Notes: a model not told the origin generated them from the letters alone. Positions 29,171-38,910 are shown, numbered from the stretch's first letter. The stretch: 64,000 bases of DNA from JANXQG01 sp963824275 (GCA_963824275.1 CAWGOT010000009.1:74006-138005); one strand, 5' to 3'. Program-made: numbers and translations.

Positions 29171-29573
29171 TGGAAGTCCCAACGGAATATCTGCCAACTT
29201 GAAGCGGCTTTGCCACCGTTTCGGCAATTCCTTGCACCAATCGTCACTCTTACGCCGCCGCTGCTCGTTTTGGACAAGGAAGTGGGCTTCCTGGATGCGG
29301 CCGCCATGGTCCAGAGCGGGGTATATGTCCTTTTTTATCCTACCGGCGAGGTCGCACGAGTTGGCGAAGCTGTGCCGCCCCGGAGGTTTCGGGACCGCTT
29401 TGCCGATTACGAGAAACCTCCCAAACGAGGCTGCCTTCGCTGGATGCGCAACGCCGGCGGCGCGCTCGATTTCAGATGGGGTGCCGTCATGCAGTTCGAT
29501 CATTCCGGCCCTGGAACGCTTCTTGATCAGGGAACTGGGTCCACCGGAAAACACACTTCATCGCCGCCGCTAG
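29171..29573 (+). CDS. GIY-YIG-like nuclease domain protein, frameshifted twice
   Basis: About 134 residues. GTG 29171 gives MEVPTEYLPT; after a switch near 29200 the frame reads LEAALPPFRQFLAPIVTLTP, VGFLDAAAMVQSGVYVLFYP, TGEVARVGEAVPPRRFRDRF; after a second switch near 29505 it ends LERFLIRELGPPENTLHRRR. GVYVLFY, the R..R pair and the final E..LI...GPPEN match the order of GIY-YIG motifs (GxY...VG...R...E..L...P.N). Catalytic completeness cannot be judged across the frame breaks. Last gene of the accessory cluster. Confidence 0.45.
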
Positions 29574-29734
29574 CAGAAGGTAAGAGAACGAAGGCTGTGC
29601 CGGATGTGAGCGGAGCCCGGCCAGGCCCAGAAACCGGAACACGTCGCCCAGCACGGAGCCGGCCAAGACGGAGAAGCCCGAACAGAAGTCGGCCGCGCGA
29701 GCGGGGCAAGCGCGATAAGCAGTGCAAGCGATCT

Positions 29735-29847
29735 GTAAGGAACGCCCTCGGTGGGTTCCGAAGATCCCGGGATGGCCCTTTAGAGAACACCCTCAGTGGC
29801 GTTCGAAATCACCGGAACGGCACGGAGTCCGTTCCCTACAGCCTCAC
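29735..29847. repeat. Degenerate inverted repeat, family B copy 2
   Basis: The right arm around 29814-29842 contains GGCACGGAGTCCGTTCCCTA, almost the same as the arm at 4083-4105; the left arm near 29735-29762 is its degenerate complement. It lies between the cluster and the 3' end of birA on the opposite strand, so it may serve as a bidirectional terminator. Confidence 0.5.
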
Positions 29848-30615
29848 CGTGCCGGAATAAACCGCGCGTGACCGTCCATCCACCTCGATCAGCAAGGCCC
29901 CGTCAGAGGCGATGCCGAGACATGGTCCCGCAAGGCGCTGCATGCCTTGGACGATCTCCAGCCACTTGCCGCGCTGCAGACAAAGCTCGTGCGTCCGAGC
30001 GGCAACTTGTTGCGGGGCAACCGCCAACTCGATGAGTTGCCGCTCGAGTTGTTGGAGGATCGCAATCAGGACTTCGGTGGAATCGTACACCTGCCCCGTT
30101 GCGTCGCGAAGCGTTGCAACGCGCGGGCGAACCTCCTCCGGCGCGTCGGCCGCCGTGTTGTTCGTGTTGATGCCGATGCCGATGACCCGCTTGCCGTCCG
30201 CCAGGACCTCGATCAGGATGCCGGCCAGCTTGCGGCCGTCGAGCATCACGTCGTTCGGCCAGTGAATGCCGATCTCCGGGGCACCCGGTACTCCGGGTCG
30301 CGGCAGCAGCGGGGCCAGGGCATCGACCACCGCCACCCCGGCCGCCAGCGCGATCAATGCCGAAGACCGCGATCCGCCGCCCGCCGGTTCCGGCCCGATC
30401 AGCAAACTGAAGGCCAGCGCCCCAGGGCCGGTCCACCAGCGGTTGGAGCCTCGCCCTCGCCCGGCCGTCTGATGGTCCGCGACGATCAGCAGGGGGAGCT
30501 TCAGCGGATTGGCAGCGGCGAGTTGGATCGCCCGATCGTTGGTGGAGCCGATCGCGGCGTGGTGTTCCAGGTCGGCAACGAAGGTTTTTTCGAGAATTTT
30601 CCTCAAGTTTTGCAT
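29836..30615 (-). CDS. birA: Biotin--[acetyl-CoA-carboxylase] ligase
   Basis: 259 residues, catalytic and C-terminal domains only (no N-terminal HTH, so no repressor role). Activates biotin with ATP and attaches it to the carrier protein of acetyl-CoA carboxylase. Visible motifs: IGSTNDRA near the start, the biotin/AMP loop GRGRGSNRWW, the core IHWPNDVMLDGRKLAGILIE and GIGINTNN. A short Pro/Gly stretch (RPGVPGAPEIG) before IHWPNDV coincides with a repeated element (30277-30300). Confidence 0.93.
   Translation of the reverse strand: MQNLRKILEKTFVADLEHHAAIGSTNDRAIQLAAANPLKLPLLIVADHQTAGRGRGSNRWWTGPGALAFSLLIGPEPAGGGSRSSALIALAAGVAVVDALAPLLPRPGVPGAPEIGIHWPNDVMLDGRKLAGILIEVLADGKRVIGIGINTNNTAADAPEEVRPRVATLRDATGQVYDSTEVLIAILQQLERQLIELAVAPQQVAARTHELCLQRGKWLEIVQGMQRLAGPCLGIASDGALLIEVDGRSRAVYSGTVRL
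30277..30300. repeat. 24-base element inside birA, also inside the FHA-TadA gene
   Basis: The + strand reads GGGGCACCCGGTACTCCGGG and then TC; 21 of 22 bases agree with the reverse complement of 52072-52095. Both copies stay in frame in their host gene and encode a Gly/Pro/Ala-rich insert. Confidence 0.6.
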
Positions 30616-30721
30616 TCTCGCCTTGACGCACCGTTCGAAGCTTGGTATTCCCTGCCCCGGTTGGCGTGCCCTCCCCTATCTTCCCAGCGAAACAGAGCCC
30701 ACCATTATAGCGTCGTGGCAA

Positions 30722-32041
30722 ATGCGACAGGAACCCGGCAGAGCAATTTTTGTGTCGAGACCGCCGACCCGCGCCTTGCTGGCGCTGCTAGCACTGACTT
30801 GGGCCAGCGGATCGGGGATTGCCCTCGGCCAGACGATCCGCTTTGCCACGCTCGATCCCAATGCCCCGGTCGTGACGCCGGCCCCGGTAACGTCTCCGGG
30901 CTATTCGCCGAGCACGGATCCGACTGCCGGCGCGGCCGCACGGCCGATGACGCCGTTTGGCCCTGCACCCGCAACCGGCGCTGCACCGACGTTGCCGCCG
31001 GGCGGATACGCCCCGCCGGCCGCCCCGGGCCCCGTAGCCACGTTCAATGGCACCGTGGCGCCGCCGCCGGCCAACTGGGACCCTTACGCGCCGCCGGGCT
31101 CGGTTCCGTGCGCCCCGCTTCCTGCGCAGGATCCTTACTATACGCCGCCGCCGCCGGTGGGGCCCTTCACCTTGCCGCCCGTGCTGGCCACGCCCTATCG
31201 CTTCCTGCACGACGTGAAGATGGACTACGACTGGTTCGCCGGCCATGGCAGCAGCACCAGCCAGTTGGGCATCAACGACATCGACTTCGAGGCCACCTTC
31301 GCCCTGCCGATGCCGTTCTTCCAGCAGCCTGAGCCGCTCCTGATCACGCCGGGCTTTGCCTTCCACTTCTGGGACGGGCCTTCCTCGAACGCCCCCGGCA
31401 GTCCCGATATGCCGCCGCGGACCTACGACGGCTATATCCGCGCCGATTGGAATCCGATCATCGCCCCCAACGCCTTCAGCGCCGAGTTGGAGGCCAGCGT
31501 GGGCGTCTACTCCGACTTCAGCCAGATCACCAGCCAGAGCGTCCGGCTGATGGGCAAGGGCATGGCCGTGATCGTCATTCCCGACACGGCCCTGAGCATG
31601 AAGATCGGCGTGTGGTATATCAACCGCGAACTGATCAAGCTGCTTCCGGCGGGCGGGTTCGTGTGGAAGCCGAGCCCGCTCACGGAGTTCGACATCCTCT
31701 TTCCCAATCCGAAGTTCCGGCAGCAGCTTTACATTTCGCCCGACGGCACGGACTGGCGGTGGTATCTCTCCGGCAACTATGGCGGCGGGGTGTGGACCAT
31801 CAAGCGTTCGCTCGACCCCACGAATCCGGCTTATCACGCGGAAAACGGCCAGATCGACCTGGTCGACTACGATGATATCCGCGTGGCCTTGGGCATCGAC
31901 TTCACGCGCCCCAGCGGCATCGTGACGGGCTTCTTCGAGGGCGGTTATGCATTCGACCGGGAACTGAACTATGCCAGCGGCCTGCCCAGCTCCTTCGACC
32001 CCAACGGCGCGTTCTACGTCCATGCCGGAGTGTCGTTCTGA
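30722..32041 (+). CDS. Outer-membrane barrel-like secreted protein, paralogue 1
   Basis: 439 residues. Signal peptide ALLALLALTWASGSGIALGQ, a ~110-residue Pro/Ala-rich linker (PTLPPGGYAPPAAPGP), then a C-terminal domain rich in aromatic beta-strands (DYDWFAGHGSSTSQLGINDI; GFAFHFWDG; GGGVWTIKRS; ending FYVHAGVSF). The terminal Phe and alternating strands fit an outer-membrane beta-barrel. ATG 30722 is used; GTG 30752 is also possible. Followed directly by a related gene. Confidence 0.7.
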   Translation: MRQEPGRAIFVSRPPTRALLALLALTWASGSGIALGQTIRFATLDPNAPVVTPAPVTSPGYSPSTDPTAGAAARPMTPFGPAPATGAAPTLPPGGYAPPAAPGPVATFNGTVAPPPANWDPYAPPGSVPCAPLPAQDPYYTPPPPVGPFTLPPVLATPYRFLHDVKMDYDWFAGHGSSTSQLGINDIDFEATFALPMPFFQQPEPLLITPGFAFHFWDGPSSNAPGSPDMPPRTYDGYIRADWNPIIAPNAFSAELEASVGVYSDFSQITSQSVRLMGKGMAVIVIPDTALSMKIGVWYINRELIKLLPAGGFVWKPSPLTEFDILFPNPKFRQQLYISPDGTDWRWYLSGNYGGGVWTIKRSLDPTNPAYHAENGQIDLVDYDDIRVALGIDFTRPSGIVTGFFEGGYAFDRELNYASGLPSSFDPNGAFYVHAGVSF

Positions 32042-32056
32042 TGGGCATCGATGCTG

Positions 32057-32110
32057 TACTCATCACGCTCCGCCGTGATGGAAGAACATCACGGCGGAGC
32101 GTGATGAGCA
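32057..32110. repeat. Inverted repeat, family E (CATCACGCTCCG type), carrying a start codon
   Basis: Arms 32057-32080 and 32087-32110 are near-perfect complements (TACTCATCACGCTCCGCCGT / ACGGCGGAGCGTGATGAG). The second arm ends in GGAGCGTGATGAG, which supplies both a short ribosome site and the ATG used by the next gene. Confidence 0.85.
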
Positions 32111-33201
32111 CATTGTGGCGGACGGCACACGGAGTGTGCCTGCTGCTTTGCCTCTCCGCGCCGGCTGCGGCGCAGGTGCCCGATTCGCCTTTGGACAATC
32201 CGTTTGGGGACCAGAGTCCGGGCGTCTATCAGCCGCCGGACATGCAGGTTCCGCCGGGGCAGACGCCCTACTTGCCGCCGCTGGGCCCGCCCATCGTGAC
32301 CGAGCCGCCGCAATCGGCGGAGCCGGTAACGCTGGGCGATCTGCTCTTTGCCGATGGTCGCAAGACGCCGAGCGACAACCGCTCCGGGGCCTTTCAGAAG
32401 CTCTCCTTCGTGAACACCTATCTGCCGCGGATGGGCGACAACGGTTTCGGCTGGTACGACGCGGAACTGACGAGCGTCTGGGGAGTGCCCTTTCCGACCA
32501 AAGACGCCCCGCTGGTGATCACGCCGGGCATCGCCACGCACTGGCTCAACGGGCCCGCCGGCCTCGACATCCCCGCGCAACTTCACGAGGTCTATACCGA
32601 GTTCCGCTGGCTGCCGAAGATCGGCGAAGCGTTCCGGCTCGACGTGGCCGTGCAGCCCGGCTACTACAGCGACTGGGATGGCAGCTCGACCCGCGCGGTT
32701 CGCCTCTTGGGCCACGTTTCAGGCATCTACGACTGGACGCCGACGTTTCAACTCGTGCTCGGGGCGGCGTACCTCGATCGTCCCGACATCGAGGTGCTGC
32801 CGATCGCAGGGTTTATCTGGAAGCCGGATGCGGACGCAGAGTATAAAGTCGTGTTTCCCGAGCCGAAGATCGCGTGGTGTATGGGTGACGATCGTCGGCC
32901 ATCTGATGTCTTCAATTCGATGGGCTCGCACCCGCTCCCCGCAACCACCGAGTACTGGTTCTTCCTTGCCGGGGAACTTGGTGGGGGCACTTGGGCAATC
33001 CGACATAGCGACGGCGCGAGCGACCTGATGAGCTATGGCGATTGGCGCGTGTATCTCGGTTTCGAGACCCGCACCATCCTAGGACTCGGCTCGCAGATCG
33101 AAGCCGGTTACGTTTTCCATCGTCTCATTCACTTAAACAGCACGGGCGAAGACACGCAGGTCGGAAATACGGCAATGGTTCGCGCGGGAGTGAACTTCTG
33201 A
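32104..33201 (+). CDS. Outer-membrane barrel-like secreted protein, paralogue 2
   Basis: 365 residues. Signal peptide GVCLLLCLSAPAAAQ, Pro-rich linker (MQVPPGQTPYLPPLGPP), then the same barrel-type domain as the gene before it (ITPGIATHWLNG; WLPKIGEAFRLDVAVQPGYY; GGGTWAIRHSDG; MVRAGVNF at the end). A tandem duplication with diverged sequence. Start ATG 32104 lies in the arm of a family E repeat; ATG 32041 upstream would translate the whole palindrome, giving an N-terminus without sense as a signal peptide. Confidence 0.7.
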   Translation: MSTLWRTAHGVCLLLCLSAPAAAQVPDSPLDNPFGDQSPGVYQPPDMQVPPGQTPYLPPLGPPIVTEPPQSAEPVTLGDLLFADGRKTPSDNRSGAFQKLSFVNTYLPRMGDNGFGWYDAELTSVWGVPFPTKDAPLVITPGIATHWLNGPAGLDIPAQLHEVYTEFRWLPKIGEAFRLDVAVQPGYYSDWDGSSTRAVRLLGHVSGIYDWTPTFQLVLGAAYLDRPDIEVLPIAGFIWKPDADAEYKVVFPEPKIAWCMGDDRRPSDVFNSMGSHPLPATTEYWFFLAGELGGGTWAIRHSDGASDLMSYGDWRVYLGFETRTILGLGSQIEAGYVFHRLIHLNSTGEDTQVGNTAMVRAGVNF

Positions 33202-33202
33202 C

Positions 33203-33548
33203 TTACATTTCAAATACGCCTTTCAGTCCTTCCCCGACCCGCGCAATATCGGCATCACTCAGACGGCCCAACCTTCGCAGAAAACGGCGAGTCGAGCCTG
33301 ACCTTACTTGGAACGCATCGGCGGCCGAAGGCTTTTCTAGGTTGTTCGACCCGTACAGGATCAATTCGAACCAGCCATTGAGAACCTTGGAAGCGGTCTT
33401 GCCAGCCGGTCAACGGCACCACGACGCGCAACGCCAACACGCCAAATGCGTCACTGCTGACCACGATCGCGGGGCGTATCTTGCGGATTTCATCGCCCAG
33501 GGTCGGATCGAGGTTGACGAGCCATATCTCACCTTTGATAATAGTCAT
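33203..33548 (-). CDS. MazF/PemK-type toxin, frameshifted
   Basis: 114 residues when read over one frame switch near 33348. N-terminal part IIKGEIWLVNLDPTLGDEIR, KIRPAIVVSSD is the classic PemK/MazF start, with WLVRIDP in the middle; the C-terminal part LEKPSAADAFQVRS, then RLSDADIARVGEGLKGVFEM follows in the other frame and ends at 33203. mRNA interferase of a type II toxin-antitoxin pair. ATG 33548 overlaps the antitoxin gene end, the usual order antitoxin-toxin. Confidence 0.85.
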
Positions 33549-33780
33549 CAACAAACTCCTCGGCATCTAGTGCGGTCCATTCGGTCAGCTCGCCGCCGGG
33601 CTCATACAGATCCTTCAGGGCAGCCGCGGCAGCCCTTATCTGCGCATCGCGGTCGATTGCGGCATCCGCCGCGCTGGCGGTAAGGTTCTTTCGGACCAGC
33701 CGCGTCGCCGCTTCGATGATCTCCAATCGCTCCACGTCGCTGAACTGCCCAAGGCATTCTATAAATTGTGCCGTACTCAT
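33529..33780 (-). CDS. Antitoxin partner of the MazF-type toxin
   Basis: 83 residues from ATG 33780 (GGAGG 7 bases upstream): MSTAQFIECLGQFSDVERLE, helical middle, acidic C-terminus (EPGGELTEWTALDAEEFVDD), as expected for a toxin-neutralising tail. It overlaps the toxin start by 20 bases. No AbrB or RHH motif is obvious, so DNA binding is unproven. Confidence 0.75.
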   Translation of the reverse strand: MSTAQFIECLGQFSDVERLEIIEAATRLVRKNLTASAADAAIDRDAQIRAAAAALKDLYEPGGELTEWTALDAEEFVDDYYQR

Positions 33781-33924
33781 AACATGACCTCCGCTTCTTG
33801 AATAAGGTGCGTCGAACAAGCGCTCCAGCACAATTGTCGCCTCTTCCGCGTTCTTTGTCAAAGGCACTCACGCGGCGCCTGGGCCAGCATGCCGGGCGCA
33901 TGCCACCCAAATCCGACGCCTCAC

Positions 33925-36625
33925 TCATCCCAACTCCCTCGTCGCCATCGCCACGTCCTGCTCCAGCCGCGAGTTGATCTCGAAGCCGCGATTGCGGAAG
34001 GTGGCCAACATGCGGCTGTTGTCCTTGGAGATCTCCGCCACGACCTGCTTCACGCCCCATTGCTTCGCCAGTTCCAGGCAGTAGTCGGTCAACATCCCGC
34101 CCAGTCCGCGGCCTTGCCAGCGATCGACCACGATCACCGCGTATTCGGCCGTCTGATGGTCGACGTCGGCCACCAGCCGGCCGATGCCGACCAGCTTCCG
34201 CCGGCCTTCCTCCTCGACCTCGGCCACGATGGCCAACTCGCGATCGTAGTCGATGTAGCAGTAACGCGAGGCCATGTCGTGCGTCGTCTGCTTGAACAGA
34301 TAATTGAAGCGGAACCACCGCGACTGCGTCGAGCAGCCGGCCAGCAGGTCGTGCCACAGCGGCTCGTCCTCGGGCTTGATCGGCCGCAGCGTGACCGCGG
34401 CGCCGTCCTTGAGCTTCCGCGCGGTCACGTATTCCTCGGGATAGGGCTGGATCGCCAGGTGCGCATAGGGCCGTGTCCCTCGACCCGCAAGCGCTTGCGA
34501 CGGCTGACGATCGACGACCACGCGGGCATCCAGGGCAATCACGTTTTCGGGCGTAACCAGGAGCGGATTGATGTCCAGTTCCTTGATCTCCGGGTAGTCG
34601 GCCACCAGGTACGAGAACCGCATGAGGATCTCGATCAGCCGATCGACGTTTGCCCCCGGCCTGCCGCGATAGCCGCGCAGCAGCGGCCACGACTTGAGCG
34701 ACTCCAACATCCGCCGCGCAAGCACGTCGTTCAGAGGCGGCAGGCCCAAGGCCCGATCCTGGAAGACCTCGGCCGCCACGCCGCCCATGCCGACCATGAT
34801 CACGGGGCCGAATACCGGGTCCTTCTTCGTCCCCAAGATCAGTTCAAAGCTGTTGGGATAGCTGATCATCTTCTGCACGGTGACACCGGCGATTTCCGCC
34901 TCCGGCCGCATCTGCCGGGCCCGCGCGGTAACCTGTCCGAATGCCGCGCGAACCGCCGCCGGCGTTGGGCAGATCGAGGACCACGCCCTCGACTTCCGTC
35001 TTGTGGCTGATCTGCGGCGAGTCGATCTTCACGACCACCGGATAGCCCAGGCGATCGGCCGCTTCGACCGCTTCTTCGGCGGTGCGGGCGGCGTAGGGCC
35101 GCGTCACGGGGATCTCGTAGGACTCCAGCAGGGCCTTCGAGAGGCTCTCGGAAAGCACGTCCCGGCCCTCGGCCAGCAGAGCCTGGAAGGCGGTCCGCCG
35201 CTGGCGGCGATCCAGGCCGAACTCCAGCGGCAGGTCGCGCGGCGTTTCGTGCAGGAACGTCAGATTCTGGGCGTAGGAGACCAGGTGCAGAAAGGCCTGC
35301 ACGGCCTTGGCGGGCGTCTTGTAGGTGGGCACACCCATCGCGTTGAGGACCTCGATCCCCTCGCGGACCATGCGGCTGCCCATCCACGCCGCCAGGACCG
35401 GCTTGCGGGTCCGGGCCGCCACCTCGCCGACCGCGCGGGCCGTGGCCGTCGCGTCGGTCATCGCCAGCGGCGTGAGAATCACCAGTGCGGCATCGACGTT
35501 CTTGTCTTTGAGCACCGTTTCCAAGGCGCGGGCAAATCGCTCCGGCGGGGCGTCGCCCACCAGGTCGACCGGGTTGCCATGCGACCAGCAGTCGGGCAGG
35601 AACTGGTTGAGCGCTTCAAGCGTCTCCGGCGCGAGTTCCGCCAGGTGTCCGCCGCGGGCGATCAGGGCGTCGGTGGTCATGACACCCGGCCCGCCGGCGT
35701 TGGTGACGATTGCCAGGCGGTCCGATTTCGGCGATGACTGCCGGGCCAGGAGCTCGGCGCAATCGAACATGTCGTCGATCTCCAGGATGCGTTCGATGCC
35801 TGCCCTTTGGAAGGCCGCTTCGTATACCGCGTCGACGCCGGACATGGCCCCGGTATGCGAGGCCGCGGCCCGGGCCGATTCCTTGAACCGTCCTGCCTTG
35901 TAGGCCACGATCGGCTTCGTGCGGGAAAAGGCCCTCGCCGCGGAAAGGAACTCGCGGGCCTCGCCGATCGATTCGACATACAAGATGATGGATCGCGTTT
36001 CCGCGGCGGAACCGAGGTAGTCGATCAGGTCGCCCATGCTCACGTCGAGCATATTGCCCACGGAGATGAAGTGCGAAAAGCCGATCCCTTCATCGCTGGC
36101 CCAATCGAGCACCGACGTGCAAAGCGCCCCCGACTGGGAGATGAAACCGATTTGCCCTGGGGCCGGCATCGTGGCGGCGAAGCTGGCGTTGAGATGGAGC
36201 CGCGGGACAATAATCCCCAGGCAGTTAGGGCCGAGGATCCGCATGCCGTCGAACTTCCGCTGCTCCTCGCGAACGGCTTCTTCCAGCGCTCGTCCGGCAG
36301 GGCCTGCCTCGCGGAACCCGGCCGAGAGGATGATGATGCCCTCGATGCCTTTCTCACCGCAGGAGCGGACGATGCCCGGCACAGCCGGCGGCGGGGCGCA
36401 GATCACGGCCAGATCGGCGACTTCATCCGTGCTTTCGATATCGCGGCAGGCCCGGATTCCCTGCACCGTCTCATGGTTGGGATTGACCGGAAAGACCACG
36501 CCCCGGTAGTCGGAGGCAATGAGGTTGCGAAAGACCGTGTAGCCGACGCTGCCGGCCGTCTCATTGGCCCCGATGACGGCGATACAATGGGGATCGAAGA
36601 TCTTATCGAGATTGCGAATGCTCAT
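33925..36625 (-). CDS. Pat-type protein: acyl-CoA synthetase (NDP-forming) fused to a GNAT acetyltransferase, frameshifted
   Basis: About 900 residues, typical for Pat/YfiQ. Order: CoA-binding Rossmann domain (FDPHCIAVIGANETAGSVGY), succinyl-CoA-ligase-like domains with the phospho-His region (RILGPNCLGIIVPRLHLNAS; ATHTGA-like AASHTGAMSG), ATP-grasp domain (LGYPVVVKIDSPQISHKTEV; FGPVIMVGMGGVAAEVF), and a C-terminal GNAT domain (VTLRPIKPEDEPLWHDLLAG; DRWQGRGLGGMLTDYCLELA). Acetylates acetyl-CoA synthetase-type enzymes on lysine, or forms acetate+ATP if the ADP-forming half is active. Frame change near 34950 in the linker to ATP-grasp. Start ATG 36625; the upstream extension is a palindromic repeat. 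Confidence 0.88.
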
Positions 36626-36640
36626 GGGGGCGAACGACTG

Positions 36641-36722
36641 GTAGGGTGTGGTCGAGCGCATGCAGACCCACCTGGGTCGGGCGTTGTAGGGTGGGTCTTC
36701 GCTGCGCTCGACCACACCCTAC
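36641..36722. repeat. Inverted repeat, family F (GTAGGGTGTGGTCGAGC type)
   Basis: 33-base arms at 36641-36672 and 36688-36722 with few mismatches, between the Pat-type gene and the SDR gene. Confidence 0.8.
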
Positions 36723-36726
36723 GCTT

Positions 36727-37594
36727 TCATGGGGGCGCCTTCATGGGCAGGCCCAGGGACCGCTCCACGATCCAATCCCACAGGCCGTCGGGAATCCACT
36801 TGTAGGCCCGCAGAAGCAGATTCACCTTCAGGCCGACCGGATAGCGCGCCGAGGGCCGCCGCGCGGTCAGGGCATGCACGACGCAGCGCACGACCGAATC
36901 GACCGGCAGGGCCGCATGCGCCAGTTTCCGCGTCGCCTGCCGCATGGCATCCAGGTCGCCCTTGTACAACTCGATGCCGGCATTGTTGATCAAGGCATCT
37001 GCGGCGGCAATCGACTTGTCCCAGATCGGCGTCGTGGTGGCGCCGGGCTCGATCACCACAACGCGGATCCCCCAGGCGCGAAATTCCACGCGCATGGCGT
37101 TGTTCACAGCCTCCAAGGCGTGTTTCGAGGCCGCGTAGGGAGCGAGGTAGGGCGAGGCGATCCGCCCGTTGAGCGAGCTCATGTTCACGATCCGGCCCCG
37201 CCTTGCGCAACAGCGGCAGGAAGGCCTGCGTGACAGCAATCTGACCCACGACGTTGACCTCAAACTGTCGCCGCAGGCGATCCAAGGGCAAAACCTCAAG
37301 CGGGCCGGCGACGACGATTCCCGCGTTGTTCACCAGACCGGCCAGGCCAGCGTCTCCCACGGCCAGGCCTACGGCCTCCGCCGCGGCAGCAATCTGCCCG
37401 GCATCGGTCACGTCCAATAACAGGGGAGCGATCTCCGGCGAGCGGGCCGTCAGCCGTTGGGCGTCAGCCTCCCTGCGCACCCCTGCAAAGACGCGGAAGC
37501 CACGGCGGCCCAGTTCGAGCGCGCTGGCCTCTCCGATCCCCGTCGAGGCGCCGGTAATCACTACAGTCGGCCGGGCCGGCAATGTCTGGTCCAT
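36727..37594 (-). CDS. Short-chain dehydrogenase/reductase, frameshifted
   Basis: About 289 residues. NAD(P)-binding TGASTGIGEA near the start, VNNAG, catalytic Ser in VNMSSLNGR and YAASK (Tyr/Lys) in the second half. The C-terminus (GLKVNLLLRAYKWIPDGLWD) resembles the long SDRs acting on lipids or retinol-like substrates. The frame changes at the four-base C run at 37196-37199; removing one base gives LLRKAGRIVNMSS. Substrate unknown. Confidence 0.88.
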
Positions 37595-37721
37595 GAACGT
37601 ATTCCGCTATAGTCAGGCGGCAGAAACACCCCTCTTCTGCGGCTAAGGTCTGCCATCGAATCCTGTGCCCATTATTAGCACGACCAGGGCCTCGCCGCAA
37701 GCGGAGTCCCGTTGAGTGGAC

Positions 37722-37862
37722 CGAGAAAGATAGACACGGAGACGAGACACCGAGACGCGGAGAGGGGAGACACGGAGACGCGGAGAGGGAGAAACCGTCC
37801 CCGCGTCGCCGTGTCCCCGTGTCCCTGCGTCTGCCTTTCTCAGCGTCCCCGCGTCCCCGTCG
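37722..37862. repeat. Inverted repeat block, family G (GACACGGAGACGCGGAGAG type)
   Basis: Purine-rich units GACACGGAGACGCGGAGA at 37733-37792 face complementary CCCCGCGTCGCCGTGTCC units at 37799-37862. It fills the gap before the protease gene and carries no gene. Confidence 0.75.
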
Positions 37863-37920
37863 GCCCACCCTACATGGATATCTCTTGTCCCGGCGGAATA
37901 AAGAGCTAAAATTTAGAAAG

Positions 37921-38907
37921 ATGGACGCTAATGAACTGAACCGACCGCCTTCGCCGAACCCGTTTGAGCCATCGGAATGCACCGTCGTCGAGGCAGTCCC
38001 CGAAATTGCGAACGACGAGCCGCCGGCCCCTCGCACCCGCCGCATCGGGCTGCCCGTTGCCCTTTTCTTCATCACCTGCTTCAGCACGCTGGTGGCCGGG
38101 GTAATTTACTCCGATCACCTCTCTGATCGCTGGTGGTTGGCGTTCCTGCACGGCCACTTCCCTGTGGGTTGGTGGGAGGCGGTCGCCGACGGAGTGATGT
38201 ACTCAGGGGCGGTCATGGCGATTCTACTCTGCCATGAGATGGGGCACTTTGTCCAAGCCTGGCGGTACGGCGTGCACGCCTCGCTGCCATATTTCATCCC
38301 CATGCCGCTATCACCTATTGGAACCTTCGGCGCGGTGATCGGCATGGAACCGCGACAGGGAGACCGCAAGGCCGTTTTTGACATCGGCATCAGCGGCCCG
38401 CTGGCCGGGCTGGTGCCTACTCTCATCTTTCTCTGTCTGGGGCTTTACTGGAGCGAGTACAAACCGATCACACCAGATAATATCGTTCATGGCTCGCCGC
38501 TGCTGGTGAAGTTCCTTGCCTCGTGGATGCACGGACCGATTCCCGCGGGCTTTTCTATCGATTACCACCCCATTGGCTTCGCCGGCTGGGTGGGCCTGTT
38601 GATCACGTCGATCAACCTGATACCGATCGGCCAATTGGACGGCGGTCATATCCTCTACGGCATGTTCCGCAAAAAGGCCCACGTGGCATCGGCCGTCGTG
38701 CTGGTGCTGGCGATCTCGGCGTCGATTGCCCTAGGGCTGATGCAGTGGTGGCTGATGCTGGGCCTTATCACTTTCCTGGGAACCCGCCACCCGCCAACGG
38801 CCGACGACAACGTCCCGCTCGGCGCCGGGCGCTATGTCCTGGGAATCCTCACGCTGGCCTTCTTGTTCATCGGGTTCACCCCCGTGCCCATGAGCATGCA
38901 TCCTTAA
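37921..38907 (+). CDS. Site-2 protease, M50 family
   Basis: 328 residues, several membrane helices. Zinc motif HEMGH (in LLCHEMGHFVQAW) and the third ligand in IGQLDGGHILYG are both present. Intramembrane metalloprotease of the plant EGY/bacterial S2P-like type with FGAVIGMEP and the SGPLAG motif. It cuts membrane-bound regulators or signal peptides; target not evident. ATG 37921. Confidence 0.9.
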   Translation: MDANELNRPPSPNPFEPSECTVVEAVPEIANDEPPAPRTRRIGLPVALFFITCFSTLVAGVIYSDHLSDRWWLAFLHGHFPVGWWEAVADGVMYSGAVMAILLCHEMGHFVQAWRYGVHASLPYFIPMPLSPIGTFGAVIGMEPRQGDRKAVFDIGISGPLAGLVPTLIFLCLGLYWSEYKPITPDNIVHGSPLLVKFLASWMHGPIPAGFSIDYHPIGFAGWVGLLITSINLIPIGQLDGGHILYGMFRKKAHVASAVVLVLAISASIALGLMQWWLMLGLITFLGTRHPPTADDNVPLGAGRYVLGILTLAFLFIGFTPVPMSMHP

Positions 38908-38910
38908 CAT

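Noticed and set aside
28934..29554. Minus-strand frame of 206 codons over the end of the accessory cluster
   Set aside because: The plus strand carries GIY-YIG-like motifs and a good end sequence; the minus frame shows none.
29574..29860. Continuation of the GIY-YIG frame to 29860
   Set aside because: After 29573 the sequence is repeat-derived and low complexity; the other frame ends naturally with the LIRELGPPEN motif.
37464..38087. Minus-strand frame across the SDR start, the family G repeat and the protease start
   Set aside because: Built mostly from repeat sequence and the antisense of the M50 gene.
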